Assembly: GCA_002428605.1 (NCBI GenBank) | Contig: DIXH01000039.1 | Location: forward strand, 24,718-37,656 | Direction of reading: 5' to 3' | DNA from: Clostridiaceae bacterium UBA6085 | Lineage (GTDB): Bacteria > Bacillota > Clostridia > Clostridiales > Clostridiaceae | Length of the DNA: 12,939 nucleotides | Shown here: positions 1-6,003 of the stretch, piece by piece | How positions within the stretch are numbered: position 1 is the stretch's first letter | Layout: each line of letters starts with the position of its first letter | Made by a program: the position numbers and the translations under genes | The notes under the pieces: generated by a model | Database searches by the model: none | What the model saw: the letters and a program-made list of their open reading frames with translations, nothing else | Told to the model about the DNA's origin: nothing

Positions 1-312
1 GAGGCGATCTCCTTCAAGATAGCCGACATGAAGATAGCGATAGAAACTACTGCAGCGCTTACTGAAAAGATATGCGAGATGAGAGAGAACAAGCAGCCAT
101 TTTCAGTGCCTGCAGCATGCCTTAAGGCTTATGGAGGACAAATGGCGGTCTGGTCCGCGGATGCAGCCATCCAGATCCACGGCGGCAACGGATACAGCAA
201 GGAATTCGTTCCTGAGAGGCTGCTGAGGGATGCCAAGATACTCGAAATCGGGGAAGGCACCACTGAGATACAGAAGATGATCATTGGAAACTCAATGCTT
301 AGCATGAAATAA
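1..312 (+). CDS. Acyl-CoA dehydrogenase, C-terminal part (5' end outside window)
   Basis: The frame is open from base 1 to a TAA at 310-312, so this is the last 103 residues of a longer gene. The visible part is the C-terminal helical domain of an FAD-dependent acyl-CoA dehydrogenase. It carries the family signature IHGGNGYSKEF, then RLLRDAKILEIGEGTTEIQ. The Glu in GEGT aligns with the catalytic base that removes the alpha proton of the acyl-CoA (family knowledge); the residue before it is Gly, where many members have Tyr. The gene lies 16 bases before etfB, so its electrons very probably pass to the EtfBA encoded next. Substrate chain length or type cannot be read from this fragment; butyryl-CoA, caffeyl-CoA-like and other enoyl-CoA reductases are all possible. 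The ATG at 28 is an internal Met, not the start. Confidence 0.93.
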   Translation, partial: EAISFKIADMKIAIETTAALTEKICEMRENKQPFSVPAACLKAYGGQMAVWSADAAIQIHGGNGYSKEFVPERLLRDAKILEIGEGTTEIQKMIIGNSMLSMK

Positions 313-328
313 CTGGAGGTATGATACT

Positions 329-1117
329 TTGAAAATCGTAGTTTGCATCAAGGAAGTATTCAATTCTGATGATGTCAAGATAGACAAAAAGACCAATAAC
401 ATTGACAGGAGAGGGGCCGAGCTGTTCATAAACCCTTATGACCTCAACGCTGTCGAGCTTGCACTTGAACTAAAGGAAAAGTTCGGTGCTGAGACTTATG
501 CGATCACCATGGGAATACCCTCAGCAGAAAACTCTCTGAGAGAATGCCTTGCAATGGGAATAGACAAGGGTATCCTTATAACCGACAGGGCCCTTGCAGG
601 ATCTGATACAATCGCGACTTCTCTCGCACTTGCGGAGACCATCAGAAAGTATGTCCCTGGTTGCGACCTGATATTATGCGGCAAGCATGCAATAGATGCC
701 GAGACAAGCATCGTCTGGCCTGCAATCGCCGAAAGGCTTGGAATAGCACAGCTTACATACGTGGATGAGCTGGTGTCCCTTGAGTCTGGAAAGATAACCG
801 TGAAGAAAGCTTCAGAGAATGGTGACCTTGAAGTGGAGGCAAAGCTTCCTGCAATGATCTCTGTTACAGGAGAGGTAAACAAGCCGAGATACATGGACCT
901 TAAGAACATCAGGTTTGCAGTCAGCTCTCCGATCGATATAGTGGGTACAGCAAAGCTAGGACTGGCAGCTGAAGCTGTGGGAGTGCCCGGCTCACCGACT
1001 GTCGTCGGTGAAATGCACATGGTGGAGAGGTCACAAGGTGCATGCGTCATGCTTTCCGGCAGCACTGTCGATATTGCCAGGAAGATTGCAGAACTTGCCA
1101 GGGCAGCAGCAAAGTAA
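329..1117 (+). CDS. etfB: Electron transfer flavoprotein, beta subunit
   Basis: A 262-residue protein, normal length for EtfB. I place the start at TTG 329, because GGAGGT at 315-320 sits 8 bases upstream and the N-terminus MKIVVCIKEV matches the family; the ATG at 321 is out of frame and stops at once. EtfB pairs with EtfA in the cytoplasm and binds AMP, or a second FAD in bifurcating forms. Visible signatures are NPYDLNAVE (residues 35-43), GSDTIAT (91-97) and HAIDAETS (120-127). The DTxAT stretch resembles clostridial ETFs that hold a second FAD better than the mitochondrial type, so electron bifurcation is possible but not shown. Trp130 lies where I would expect Gly in the usual GDTAQVGP-like segment. 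The gene lies in an operon between the dehydrogenase and etfA. Confidence 0.93.
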   Translation: MKIVVCIKEVFNSDDVKIDKKTNNIDRRGAELFINPYDLNAVELALELKEKFGAETYAITMGIPSAENSLRECLAMGIDKGILITDRALAGSDTIATSLALAETIRKYVPGCDLILCGKHAIDAETSIVWPAIAERLGIAQLTYVDELVSLESGKITVKKASENGDLEVEAKLPAMISVTGEVNKPRYMDLKNIRFAVSSPIDIVGTAKLGLAAEAVGVPGSPTVVGEMHMVERSQGACVMLSGSTVDIARKIAELARAAAK

Positions 1118-1149
1118 ACAATATGCGTGAAGTAAGGATAGGTGAAGAC

Positions 1150-2145
1150 ATGTCTACAGATACAGGAATTTGGGTTGTTGCACACAGCAACCAGGACAAG
1201 GTACCACAGGTCACATTCGAGTTGATAGGCAAAGCGAAGGCTTTGGGTACGAAGTTTGATGAAAAGGTGACTGCAGTAATAATCGGACACGGAATGAAGA
1301 AATCCCTTCTTCAGCCATATGCCTATGGAGCTGATGATGTCATATATGTCGACGAGGCTAACCTCAGGGACTATGACTCCAATAGTTATGCGAACGTACT
1401 CGAAGTCCTCATAGGGAAATACAAGCCCGCATCGGTTCTATTCGGAGCCGACAGCGTTGGAAGGGACCTTGCCCCAAGGATAGGTGTAAGGCTTGAGACC
1501 GGCATATCCGCCGACTGCATAGACCTTGACATGGATATCATTGACGGAGTGAAGCTCCTGATGCAGAAGAAGCCATATCTCAACGGCGAAGTTGTAGTTG
1601 ACATCCTCTGCAAAGACAGAAGACCCCAGATGGCAACAGTCAAGCCTGGAATGCTTGAGCTGGCTAAGCCTGATGAATCAAGGACGGGCACTCCAATAAG
1701 GGAGGAAGTGAAGGTCAATGATGCTGACATCCTGACCAGGATAATAAAGTCTATCCCCAGAGTCGAATGTGAGAACGACATCTGCAAGGCTGATGTCATA
1801 GTTGCAGGCGGAAGGGGTTTCAAGACGAAGGGTGACTTCGACAGGCTCCAGGAGCTGGCAGACCTCATCGGCGGCATGGTTGGAGCAACCAGGCCCATCG
1901 TCCAGGAAGGATGGATATCCGAGGAATACCAGATAGGACAGAGCGGAAAGATAGTGAAGCCGAAGCTATACATAGCCTTCGGAATAAGCGGTGCGGTCAT
2001 GCACACCGGCGGTGTCATAAAGCCAGGAACATTCATAGCTGTGAATGAGAATCCGGAAGCTCCAATATTCAATGTAGCAAACTATGGTGTGGTAGGCGAC
2101 TGCAAGGATGTCCTTGCCAGCCTCATAGAGACTCTGAAGAAATAG
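1150..2145 (+). CDS. etfA: Electron transfer flavoprotein, alpha subunit
   Basis: The frame is open from 1042, but that part overlaps the end of etfB. The two sensible starts are ATG 1123 and ATG 1150. I prefer 1150: an AGGTGA-type site lies just ahead of it, and MSTDTGIWVVAH matches the usual short EtfA N-terminus, giving 331 residues. The C-terminal FAD domain is clear: GGRGFK, GATRPIVQEGW, QIGQSGKIVKP, LYIAFGISGAVMH, then APIFNVANYGVVGD. His285 matches the conserved FAD-contacting His. The residue before it is Met284, where most EtfA proteins have Gln, and the following segment is TGGVIKPGTFIAVNEN rather than the usual AGM-type run. EtfA forms the ETF heterodimer with EtfB and takes electrons to or from the acyl-CoA dehydrogenase. 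This is the last gene of its operon; a terminator follows at 2219. Confidence 0.92.
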   Translation: MSTDTGIWVVAHSNQDKVPQVTFELIGKAKALGTKFDEKVTAVIIGHGMKKSLLQPYAYGADDVIYVDEANLRDYDSNSYANVLEVLIGKYKPASVLFGADSVGRDLAPRIGVRLETGISADCIDLDMDIIDGVKLLMQKKPYLNGEVVVDILCKDRRPQMATVKPGMLELAKPDESRTGTPIREEVKVNDADILTRIIKSIPRVECENDICKADVIVAGGRGFKTKGDFDRLQELADLIGGMVGATRPIVQEGWISEEYQIGQSGKIVKPKLYIAFGISGAVMHTGGVIKPGTFIAVNENPEAPIFNVANYGVVGDCKDVLASLIETLKK

Positions 2146-2187
2146 CTTATAAGGAAGCGCTCCATGATACCAAGGACCAGACAGAGC

Positions 2188-2217
2188 TTGCACGAAAATC
2201 ATAATTGAATGTATAAT
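2188..2217 (+). promoter_or_regulatory. Candidate promoter for the small gene at 2276
   Basis: TTGCAC at 2188-2193 and a perfect TATAAT at 2212-2217 are separated by 18 bases. Transcription would start near 2224, inside the 5' arm of the etfA terminator, so the new RNA would lack part of that hairpin and should not be stopped by it. The distance to the small gene's GGAGG is then about 40 bases. This is called from sequence only. Confidence 0.45.
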
Positions 2218-2218
2218 T

Positions 2219-2250
2219 GAGCCATCCTTTGGGATGGCTCATTCCTTTTA
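2219..2250 (+). terminator. Intrinsic terminator after etfA
   Basis: A perfect 9-bp stem, GAGCCATCC (2219-2227) with GGATGGCTC (2232-2240), has a TTTG loop and is followed by ATTCCTTTTAA. It ends the dehydrogenase-etfBA transcript 73 bases after the etfA stop. Confidence 0.85.
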
Positions 2251-2275
2251 AAGCAATATAAGAGCTGGAGGTAGT

Positions 2276-2464
2276 ATGGATTTCCTGAAGTTGGCCAAAG
2301 ATTCAGGTCCTGACGATATCTTCCCGATCATCGCCCTTCTTGAGGAAGATGAGATCAGGAAGAAAGGAAAGGGGAGGCCTCCTGAAAATGGATCCGGCTG
2401 CCTTCCTATAATAATCGTCATAGTCATATATTTCATAATTAAAATGGCGGAGGCACTCACGTAA
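2276..2464 (+). CDS. Hypothetical small protein with one membrane segment (62 aa)
   Basis: I do not recognise this gene. The case for its being real is a strong ribosome binding site, GGAGG at 2267-2271, 4 bases before ATG 2276. It also has a coherent protein layout and room for its own promoter. The protein starts with a short amphipathic stretch (MDFLKLAKDSG), then an acidic helix-like part (IIALLEEDEIRKK), a basic and Pro/Gly-rich link (KGKGRPPENGSG), and a hydrophobic segment at about residues 43-56 (CLPIIIVIVIYFII) ending KMAEALT. By the positive-inside tendency, the basic side before the segment suggests a cytoplasmic N-terminus, but this is weak. It stands alone between the etfA terminator and the infC promoter. 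I assign no function. Confidence 0.6.
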   Translation: MDFLKLAKDSGPDDIFPIIALLEEDEIRKKGKGRPPENGSGCLPIIIVIVIYFIIKMAEALT

Positions 2465-2502
2465 TCATTTGATTTTTGAAAATATATTTTTTGGTTATAT
2501 TG

Positions 2503-2531
2503 TTGACAGACTTAGTTGGTTTGGATATAAT
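2503..2531 (+). promoter_or_regulatory. Strong sigma-A promoter of infC-rpmI-rplT
   Basis: TTGACA (2503-2508) and TATAAT (2526-2531) are both perfect consensus hexamers with the ideal 17-base spacer. The A/T-rich run just upstream (about 2477-2500, including AAAATATATTTT) fits an UP element. Transcription should start near 2538, about 140 bases before the infC start, leaving room for the attenuator leader. Confidence 0.9.
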
Positions 2532-2537
2532 AATTTG

Positions 2538-2660
2538 GTAAAGAAGAAACGGCCGTTTCTCACCCTACGGTTATGCTGTATGGTCAAGGATTCATGGATT
2601 TATCAATGAGTTTTGAGGACGGTTTATACCGTCCTTTTTTATTATCATTGTTCAGCATTC
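2538..2660 (+). promoter_or_regulatory. L20-type attenuator leader of infC-rpmI-rplT
   Basis: The transcribed leader can form mutually exclusive structures. The terminator stem is AGGACGGT (2616-2623) with ACCGTCCT (2628-2635), followed by six T's. The competing long-range pairing is CCGTTTCTC (2553-2561) with GAGGACGG (2615-2622), 8 pairs with one bulged T, which uses up the terminator's 5' arm. A third element is the local palindrome AGAAACGGCCGTTTCT (2545-2560), which would hide the antiterminator strand. Between them lies CACCCTACGGTTATGCTG, which looks like a conserved leader core. In Bacillus subtilis, ribosomal protein L20 represses its own operon by attenuation in such a leader (established knowledge). 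Assignment to the same class here rests on gene order and structure, not on a covariance search. Confidence 0.8.
2616..2640 (+). terminator. Attenuator terminator in the infC leader
   Basis: An 8-bp stem (2616-2623 with 2628-2635), a TTAT loop and a T run to 2640. It lies between the promoter and infC, so it must be conditional; otherwise the three translation genes would not be expressed from this promoter. Confidence 0.85.
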
Positions 2661-2680
2661 CAAATTCGGAGGTGAAAACT

Positions 2681-3193
2681 ATAAATAAAAACGTACCAAT
2701 CAACAACGAGATCAGGGAGAAGGAAGTAAGGCTCATTTCCAGCACAGGCGAACAGCTCGGCATCGTGTCATCGAAGGATGCATTAAGGATGGCTGAGGAG
2801 AAAGAACTTGACCTTGTCATGATAGCACCTACGGCTAAGCCGCCGGTATGCAAGATCATGGACTACCACAAGTTCAACTATGAGCAGGCAAAGAAGGAAA
2901 AGGAAGCCAGGAAGAACCAGAAGGTCATAACCCTAAAGGAAATACGCTTCAGTCCGTCAACTGAGGAACACGACATCGACATCAAAGCCAACAATGCAAG
3001 GAAGTTCCTGCAAGACGGCGACAAGCTGAAGGTAACCGTGAGATTCAGAGGTAGAGAAGCTGCTTATTCACAGAATGGTTTGAAGATACTGGAATCCTTC
3101 GCCGGCAAGTTGGAAGATGTTGGCATCATTGAAAAACCTGCAAAAATGGAAGGCAGGAACATGATTATGATTATGACACCTAAAAAATCTTAA
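2681..3193 (+). CDS. infC: Translation initiation factor IF-3 (AUA start codon)
   Basis: IF-3 binds the 30S subunit, checks the start codon and the initiator tRNA, and blocks early 50S joining. The open frame extends up to an ATG at 2573, but that part runs through the attenuator terminator and matches no IF-3 sequence. A full ribosome binding site, GGAGGTG at 2668-2674, points to ATA at 2681 (6-base gap). It gives a 170-residue protein, the normal length, starting (M)NKNVPINNEIREKEVRLI. The N-domain is followed by a basic linker (YHKFNYEQAKKEKEARKNQK) and the C-domain (KEIRFSPSTEEHDI, VTVRFRGREAAYSQNG). Rare start codons (AUU, AUC, AUA) are known in infC and let IF-3 repress its own translation. 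This is the first gene of infC-rpmI-rplT. Confidence 0.93.
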   Translation: MNKNVPINNEIREKEVRLISSTGEQLGIVSSKDALRMAEEKELDLVMIAPTAKPPVCKIMDYHKFNYEQAKKEKEARKNQKVITLKEIRFSPSTEEHDIDIKANNARKFLQDGDKLKVTVRFRGREAAYSQNGLKILESFAGKLEDVGIIEKPAKMEGRNMIMIMTPKKS

Positions 3194-3213
3194 CTCAAGG
3201 GGAGGAAACCACT

Positions 3214-3411
3214 ATGCCAAAAATGAAGACACATAGAGCCACTGCAAAGAGGATAAAGAAGACAGGAAGCGGAAAGTTCAAGAGAGCGAAAGCTTACAAG
3301 AGCCACATCCTCACGAAGAAGTCTTCCAAGAGGAAGAGAAACCTCAGGAAGAGCGGATATGTATCAGCTTCCCAGGTAAAGACTATCAAGAAGCTGCTGC
3401 CTTACATTTAG
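3214..3411 (+). CDS. rpmI: 50S ribosomal protein L35 (bL35)
   Basis: A 65-residue, very basic protein, the exact size of bL35. The N-terminus MPKMKTHRATAKRIKKTGSG is the family signature, and the middle has the typical KKSSKRKRNLRK basic run. It binds 23S rRNA in the large subunit. GGGGAGG lies 7 bases before the ATG. It sits 20 bases after infC and 22 bases before rplT, in the usual order, and so falls under the same leader control. Confidence 0.98.
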   Translation: MPKMKTHRATAKRIKKTGSGKFKRAKAYKSHILTKKSSKRKRNLRKSGYVSASQVKTIKKLLPYI

Positions 3412-3433
3412 TAGGAATACGGGAGGATAGAAA

Positions 3434-3790
3434 ATGGCAAGAGTAAAAAGGGCGGTAAACGCTCATAAGAACCATAAGAAAGTATTGAAGCTCGCCAAGG
3501 GTTACTACGGCGGAAAGAGCAAGCTCTTCAGAACTGCGAACGAGACAGTAATCAGAGCGCTCAGGAACGCATATGTTGGAAGGAAGCTCAAGAAGAGAGA
3601 CTTCAGAAGCCTCTGGATAGCAAGAATAAACGCTGCAGCAAGGATGAACGGACTCACTTATTCAAAGCTGATGAACGGACTCAAGCTTGCAGGCATCGAG
3701 ATCAACAGGAAGATGCTCTCAGAGATCGCGATCAACGATCCTAAGTCATTCACTGAGCTTGTCAACACAGCAAAGACAAAGCTAGCTTAA
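3434..3790 (+). CDS. rplT: 50S ribosomal protein L20 (bL20)
   Basis: A 118-residue protein of normal length, with MARVKRAVNAHKNHKK at the start, then LAKGYYGGKSKLFRTANE and RDFRSLWIARINAAARMNG. L20 is an early-assembly protein that binds 23S rRNA. In Firmicutes it also binds the leader of its own operon and favours termination (established in B. subtilis), which makes this protein the likely regulator of the leader at 2538-2660. The start at 3434 has GGGAGG 8 bases upstream. It is the last gene of the operon. Confidence 0.98.
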   Translation: MARVKRAVNAHKNHKKVLKLAKGYYGGKSKLFRTANETVIRALRNAYVGRKLKKRDFRSLWIARINAAARMNGLTYSKLMNGLKLAGIEINRKMLSEIAINDPKSFTELVNTAKTKLA

Positions 3791-3814
3791 TTCAATAAAT
3801 AATATTGAGCCAAT

Positions 3815-3846
3815 AAACCTGACTTTTTGTCAGGTTTTATTCTTTT
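3815..3846 (+). terminator. Intrinsic terminator after rplT
   Basis: A 9-bp stem, AAACCTGAC (3815-3823) with GTCAGGTTT (3829-3837), a TTTTT loop and a T-rich tail (TATTCTTTT). It closes the infC-rpmI-rplT transcript. Confidence 0.9.
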
Positions 3847-3873
3847 GCAGAAAAGAGGCAACAGTCGCTGAGC

Positions 3874-3902
3874 TAGTTATAGTGTCATGTTCACTTGAAC
3901 TA
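3874..3902 (+). promoter_or_regulatory. Imperfect inverted repeat over the ktrB -35 region
   Basis: TAGTTATAGTG (3874-3884) and CACTTGAACTA (3892-3902) are reverse complements at 9 of 11 positions, with a 7-base spacer. The right arm covers the putative -35 box TTGAAC (3895-3900). Since it lies upstream of the expected transcription start, it would act as DNA, for example as an operator. No regulator is known for it from the sequence. Confidence 0.35.
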
Positions 3903-3923
3903 ATGCCCTAATAGATATATTAT
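3895..3923 (+). promoter_or_regulatory. Candidate promoter of ktrB-ktrA-RNA methyltransferase
   Basis: TTGAAC (3895-3900), 17 bases, then TATTAT (3918-3923); start would be near 3930, leaving a leader of about 25 bases. A second TATTAT at 3921-3926 overlaps and would give a longer spacer. The preceding terminator means the ktrB operon needs a promoter here. I see no c-di-AMP riboswitch in the short leader. Confidence 0.6.
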
Positions 3924-3953
3924 TATAGAATAACAAAAGTTTCGAGGTGCGTC

Positions 3954-5321
3954 ATGAGAATACCCGTTACAAAGAAGAGAGCCCTCAATCCGGTCCAGAT
4001 ACTATCAATCGGATTCGCCGCAGTAATACTTACCGGTGGTCTGATATTGTCTTTGCCTGTGTCTTCTCAATCGGGAGAATTCACAAACTTCCTGGATTCC
4101 ATATTCACAGCGACCTCAGCTGTCTGCGTGACAGGACTTGTCACTCTTGATACAGGCACACACTGGAATTATTTCGGTAAGACCGTGATTGCAGTATTAA
4201 TTGAGCTCGGCGGCCTTGGATTCATGTCAGTGACTACTTTGGTAGCACTTGTCATCGGAAAGAAGATAACGCTCAGGGAGAGGCTTGTAATGCAGGAAGC
4301 ATACAATGCCCAGAATCTGCAGGGTATCATTAAGCTTGTGAGATACCTGTTGTTCTTCACGTTTGGAGTCCAATTTACTGCTGCTTTGATTTTCATGACT
4401 CAATTCATACCTGAGCATGGGGTATCAAAAGGTATATACTTAGGTTTCTGGCACTCAATATCGGCTTTCTGCAATGCCGGTTTCGATCTTTTCGGAAATG
4501 AGATAACAGGCAAATTTCAATCACTCACACTCCTGAACACAAACAAAGTTATTATATTCACTACTGGTGCATTGATTGTCATCGGTGGCTTGGGCTTTTC
4601 TGTTTGGCTTGAGCTTTGGAATAACAGGAAGAGTCCAAAACTGCTGAAGAGACTCTCGCTCCATGCAAAGGTTGTTCTGCTGATTACCGGCATACTCCTT
4701 TTCGGAGGCATGTTTGTCTTTCTGATCCTGGAATGGAACTATACTCTTTCCGGAATGACTTTCGGTAACAAGCTAGCGAATGCCTGGTTCGCTTCCGTCA
4801 CTCCAAGGACAGCAGGCTTCAATTCTGTAAGTTTGACAGACATGGCTCCTGCGAGCAGGTTCATAACCATGCTCCTTATGTTCATAGGAGGTTCTCCGGG
4901 ATCGACTGCAGGCGGAATTAAGACAACCACCTTCGGTATTGTAATATTTACCATATTCTCGGTGCTTAAGGGCAGAGAAGATACAGAGCTGTTCGGAAAG
5001 CGACTTTCCAAGGGTACTGTCTACAAAGCAATATCAGTCTTTGCAATAGGCATAGCCCTGGTGCTCCTTGATATCATTCTCCTATCAATGACAGAAGCCG
5101 GGAAACCTATGGAAATGATCATGTATGAAGTTTTCTCGGCGTTTGGTACTGTAGGACTTTCACTTGGTATAACTCCTGACCTGTCATCAATGGGGAAGGT
5201 TATAATCGGTGTAACCATGTATCTCGGAAGAGTAGGTCCGCTGACGGTAATGCTGGCACTTGCCAATATCAAGCATCCGGCTGCAATAAAATACCCTGAA
5301 GACAAGCTATTAATTGGATAA
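3954..5321 (+). CDS. ktrB: Ktr/Trk-type potassium uptake channel subunit
   Basis: A 455-residue integral membrane protein of the TrkH/KtrB superfamily that imports K+, usually coupled to Na+ or driven by membrane potential. The fold is four M1-P-M2 repeats, and all four selectivity-filter glycines can be placed: SAVCVTGL (Gly61), SAFCNAGFD (Gly176), TPRTAGFNS (Gly288) and SAFGTVGLS (Gly401). GGSPGSTAGGIKTTT (312-326) is the typical intramembrane gate loop, and Arg426 in YLGRVGPL is a conserved charge near the last pore helix. The length of about 450 fits KtrB better than the longer TrkH. The start at 3954 has GAGGTG 4 bases upstream. The regulatory partner ktrA follows after 16 bases. Confidence 0.94.
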   Translation: MRIPVTKKRALNPVQILSIGFAAVILTGGLILSLPVSSQSGEFTNFLDSIFTATSAVCVTGLVTLDTGTHWNYFGKTVIAVLIELGGLGFMSVTTLVALVIGKKITLRERLVMQEAYNAQNLQGIIKLVRYLLFFTFGVQFTAALIFMTQFIPEHGVSKGIYLGFWHSISAFCNAGFDLFGNEITGKFQSLTLLNTNKVIIFTTGALIVIGGLGFSVWLELWNNRKSPKLLKRLSLHAKVVLLITGILLFGGMFVFLILEWNYTLSGMTFGNKLANAWFASVTPRTAGFNSVSLTDMAPASRFITMLLMFIGGSPGSTAGGIKTTTFGIVIFTIFSVLKGREDTELFGKRLSKGTVYKAISVFAIGIALVLLDIILLSMTEAGKPMEMIMYEVFSAFGTVGLSLGITPDLSSMGKVIIGVTMYLGRVGPLTVMLALANIKHPAAIKYPEDKLLIG

Positions 5322-5337
5322 AGGCGGGAGAAATCAA

Positions 5338-6003
5338 ATGGCAAGCAAGCAATACGTAGTAATAGGACTCGGAAGATTCGGAAGGTCTGTAGCGGAAACA
5401 CTTTTTACAATGGGTCATGATGTTCTGGCTATTGATTCAGATGAAGATGTCATACAGAATATTTCTGACAGGGTTACCCATGCGGTCCAGATGGACGCAA
5501 CTGATGAATATGCACTCCGGACACTTGGAATAAGGAATTTCGATGTAGCTGTAGTCACAATAGGCTCAAATGTTCAGGCATCAATCATGACTACCCTGAT
5601 CCTCAGGGAATCAGGGGTTAAGTATATCGTTGCAAAGGCTCAAAGTGAAATGCATGCTAAGGTCCTGACTAAAATCGGCGCAGACAAGGTCATACTTCCA
5701 GAAAAAGACATGGGAGTCAGGGTCGCCCACAACCTTGTATCATCGAATCTTCTTGATTTCATAGAGCTTTCACCGGATTACAGCTTAATCGAGATTCAGG
5801 CACCTGTCGAATGGTACGGAAAGAACATACTTGAGCTTGATGTCAGGTCCAAGTTTGGCATCAACATAATGGCGATCAAATCGCTTGACGACATCAACAT
5901 ATCCCCTAATGCCAAGGATACGATAAAAGAAGGAGACGTGCTCCTATGCATCGGAAACACTGATGACCTGGCAAGGCTCGAGCATATGATATCAAGTGAT
6001 TAG
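5338..6003 (+). CDS. ktrA: Cytoplasmic RCK regulatory subunit of the K+ channel
   Basis: A 221-residue protein, the usual KtrA length, starting at ATG 5338 with GGGAG at 5326-5330; the frame also reads up to a TTG at 5314, but that lies inside ktrB and has no site of its own. Residues 6-15 (YVVIGLGRFG) contain the Rossmann GxGxxG, with the acidic residue Asp33 at the end of strand 2 for nucleotide ribose. This is the RCK_N domain, which binds ATP/ADP or NAD(H). Residues from about 140 form an RCK_C domain (IEIQAPVEWYGKNILEL ... IKEGDVLLCIG), which binds c-di-AMP in Staphylococcus KtrA (known for the family, not shown here). KtrA forms an octameric ring that gates KtrB. It overlaps the next gene by 8 bases. 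Confidence 0.94.
   Translation: MASKQYVVIGLGRFGRSVAETLFTMGHDVLAIDSDEDVIQNISDRVTHAVQMDATDEYALRTLGIRNFDVAVVTIGSNVQASIMTTLILRESGVKYIVAKAQSEMHAKVLTKIGADKVILPEKDMGVRVAHNLVSSNLLDFIELSPDYSLIEIQAPVEWYGKNILELDVRSKFGINIMAIKSLDDINISPNAKDTIKEGDVLLCIGNTDDLARLEHMISSD

Noticed and set aside
1042..1149. Longer etfA start inside etfB, or at ATG 1123
   Set aside because: A start at 1042 lies deep in etfB, and its residues do not look like EtfA. ATG 1123 remains possible but has a poorer ribosome site than 1150.
496..1290. Long minus-strand open frame (264 codons) opposite etfB
   Set aside because: It is a shadow of etfB and the etfA start, with no ribosome site and a Ser/Ala/Ile-rich sequence resembling no family.
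2573..2680. Extension of infC upstream to ATG 2573, giving a 206-residue protein
   Set aside because: The added 36 residues run through the attenuator terminator, match no IF-3 sequence, and lack a ribosome site; GGAGGTG points to ATA 2681.
3889..3900. Short palindrome GTTCA-CT-TGAAC before ktrB
   Set aside because: It is only 5 bp per arm and lies within the larger imperfect repeat 3874-3902, so it is not listed separately.
5314..5337. TTG 5314 as the ktrA start
   Set aside because: It lies within the last codons of ktrB with no ribosome site; ATG 5338 has GGGAG at the right distance and begins a normal KtrA N-terminus.
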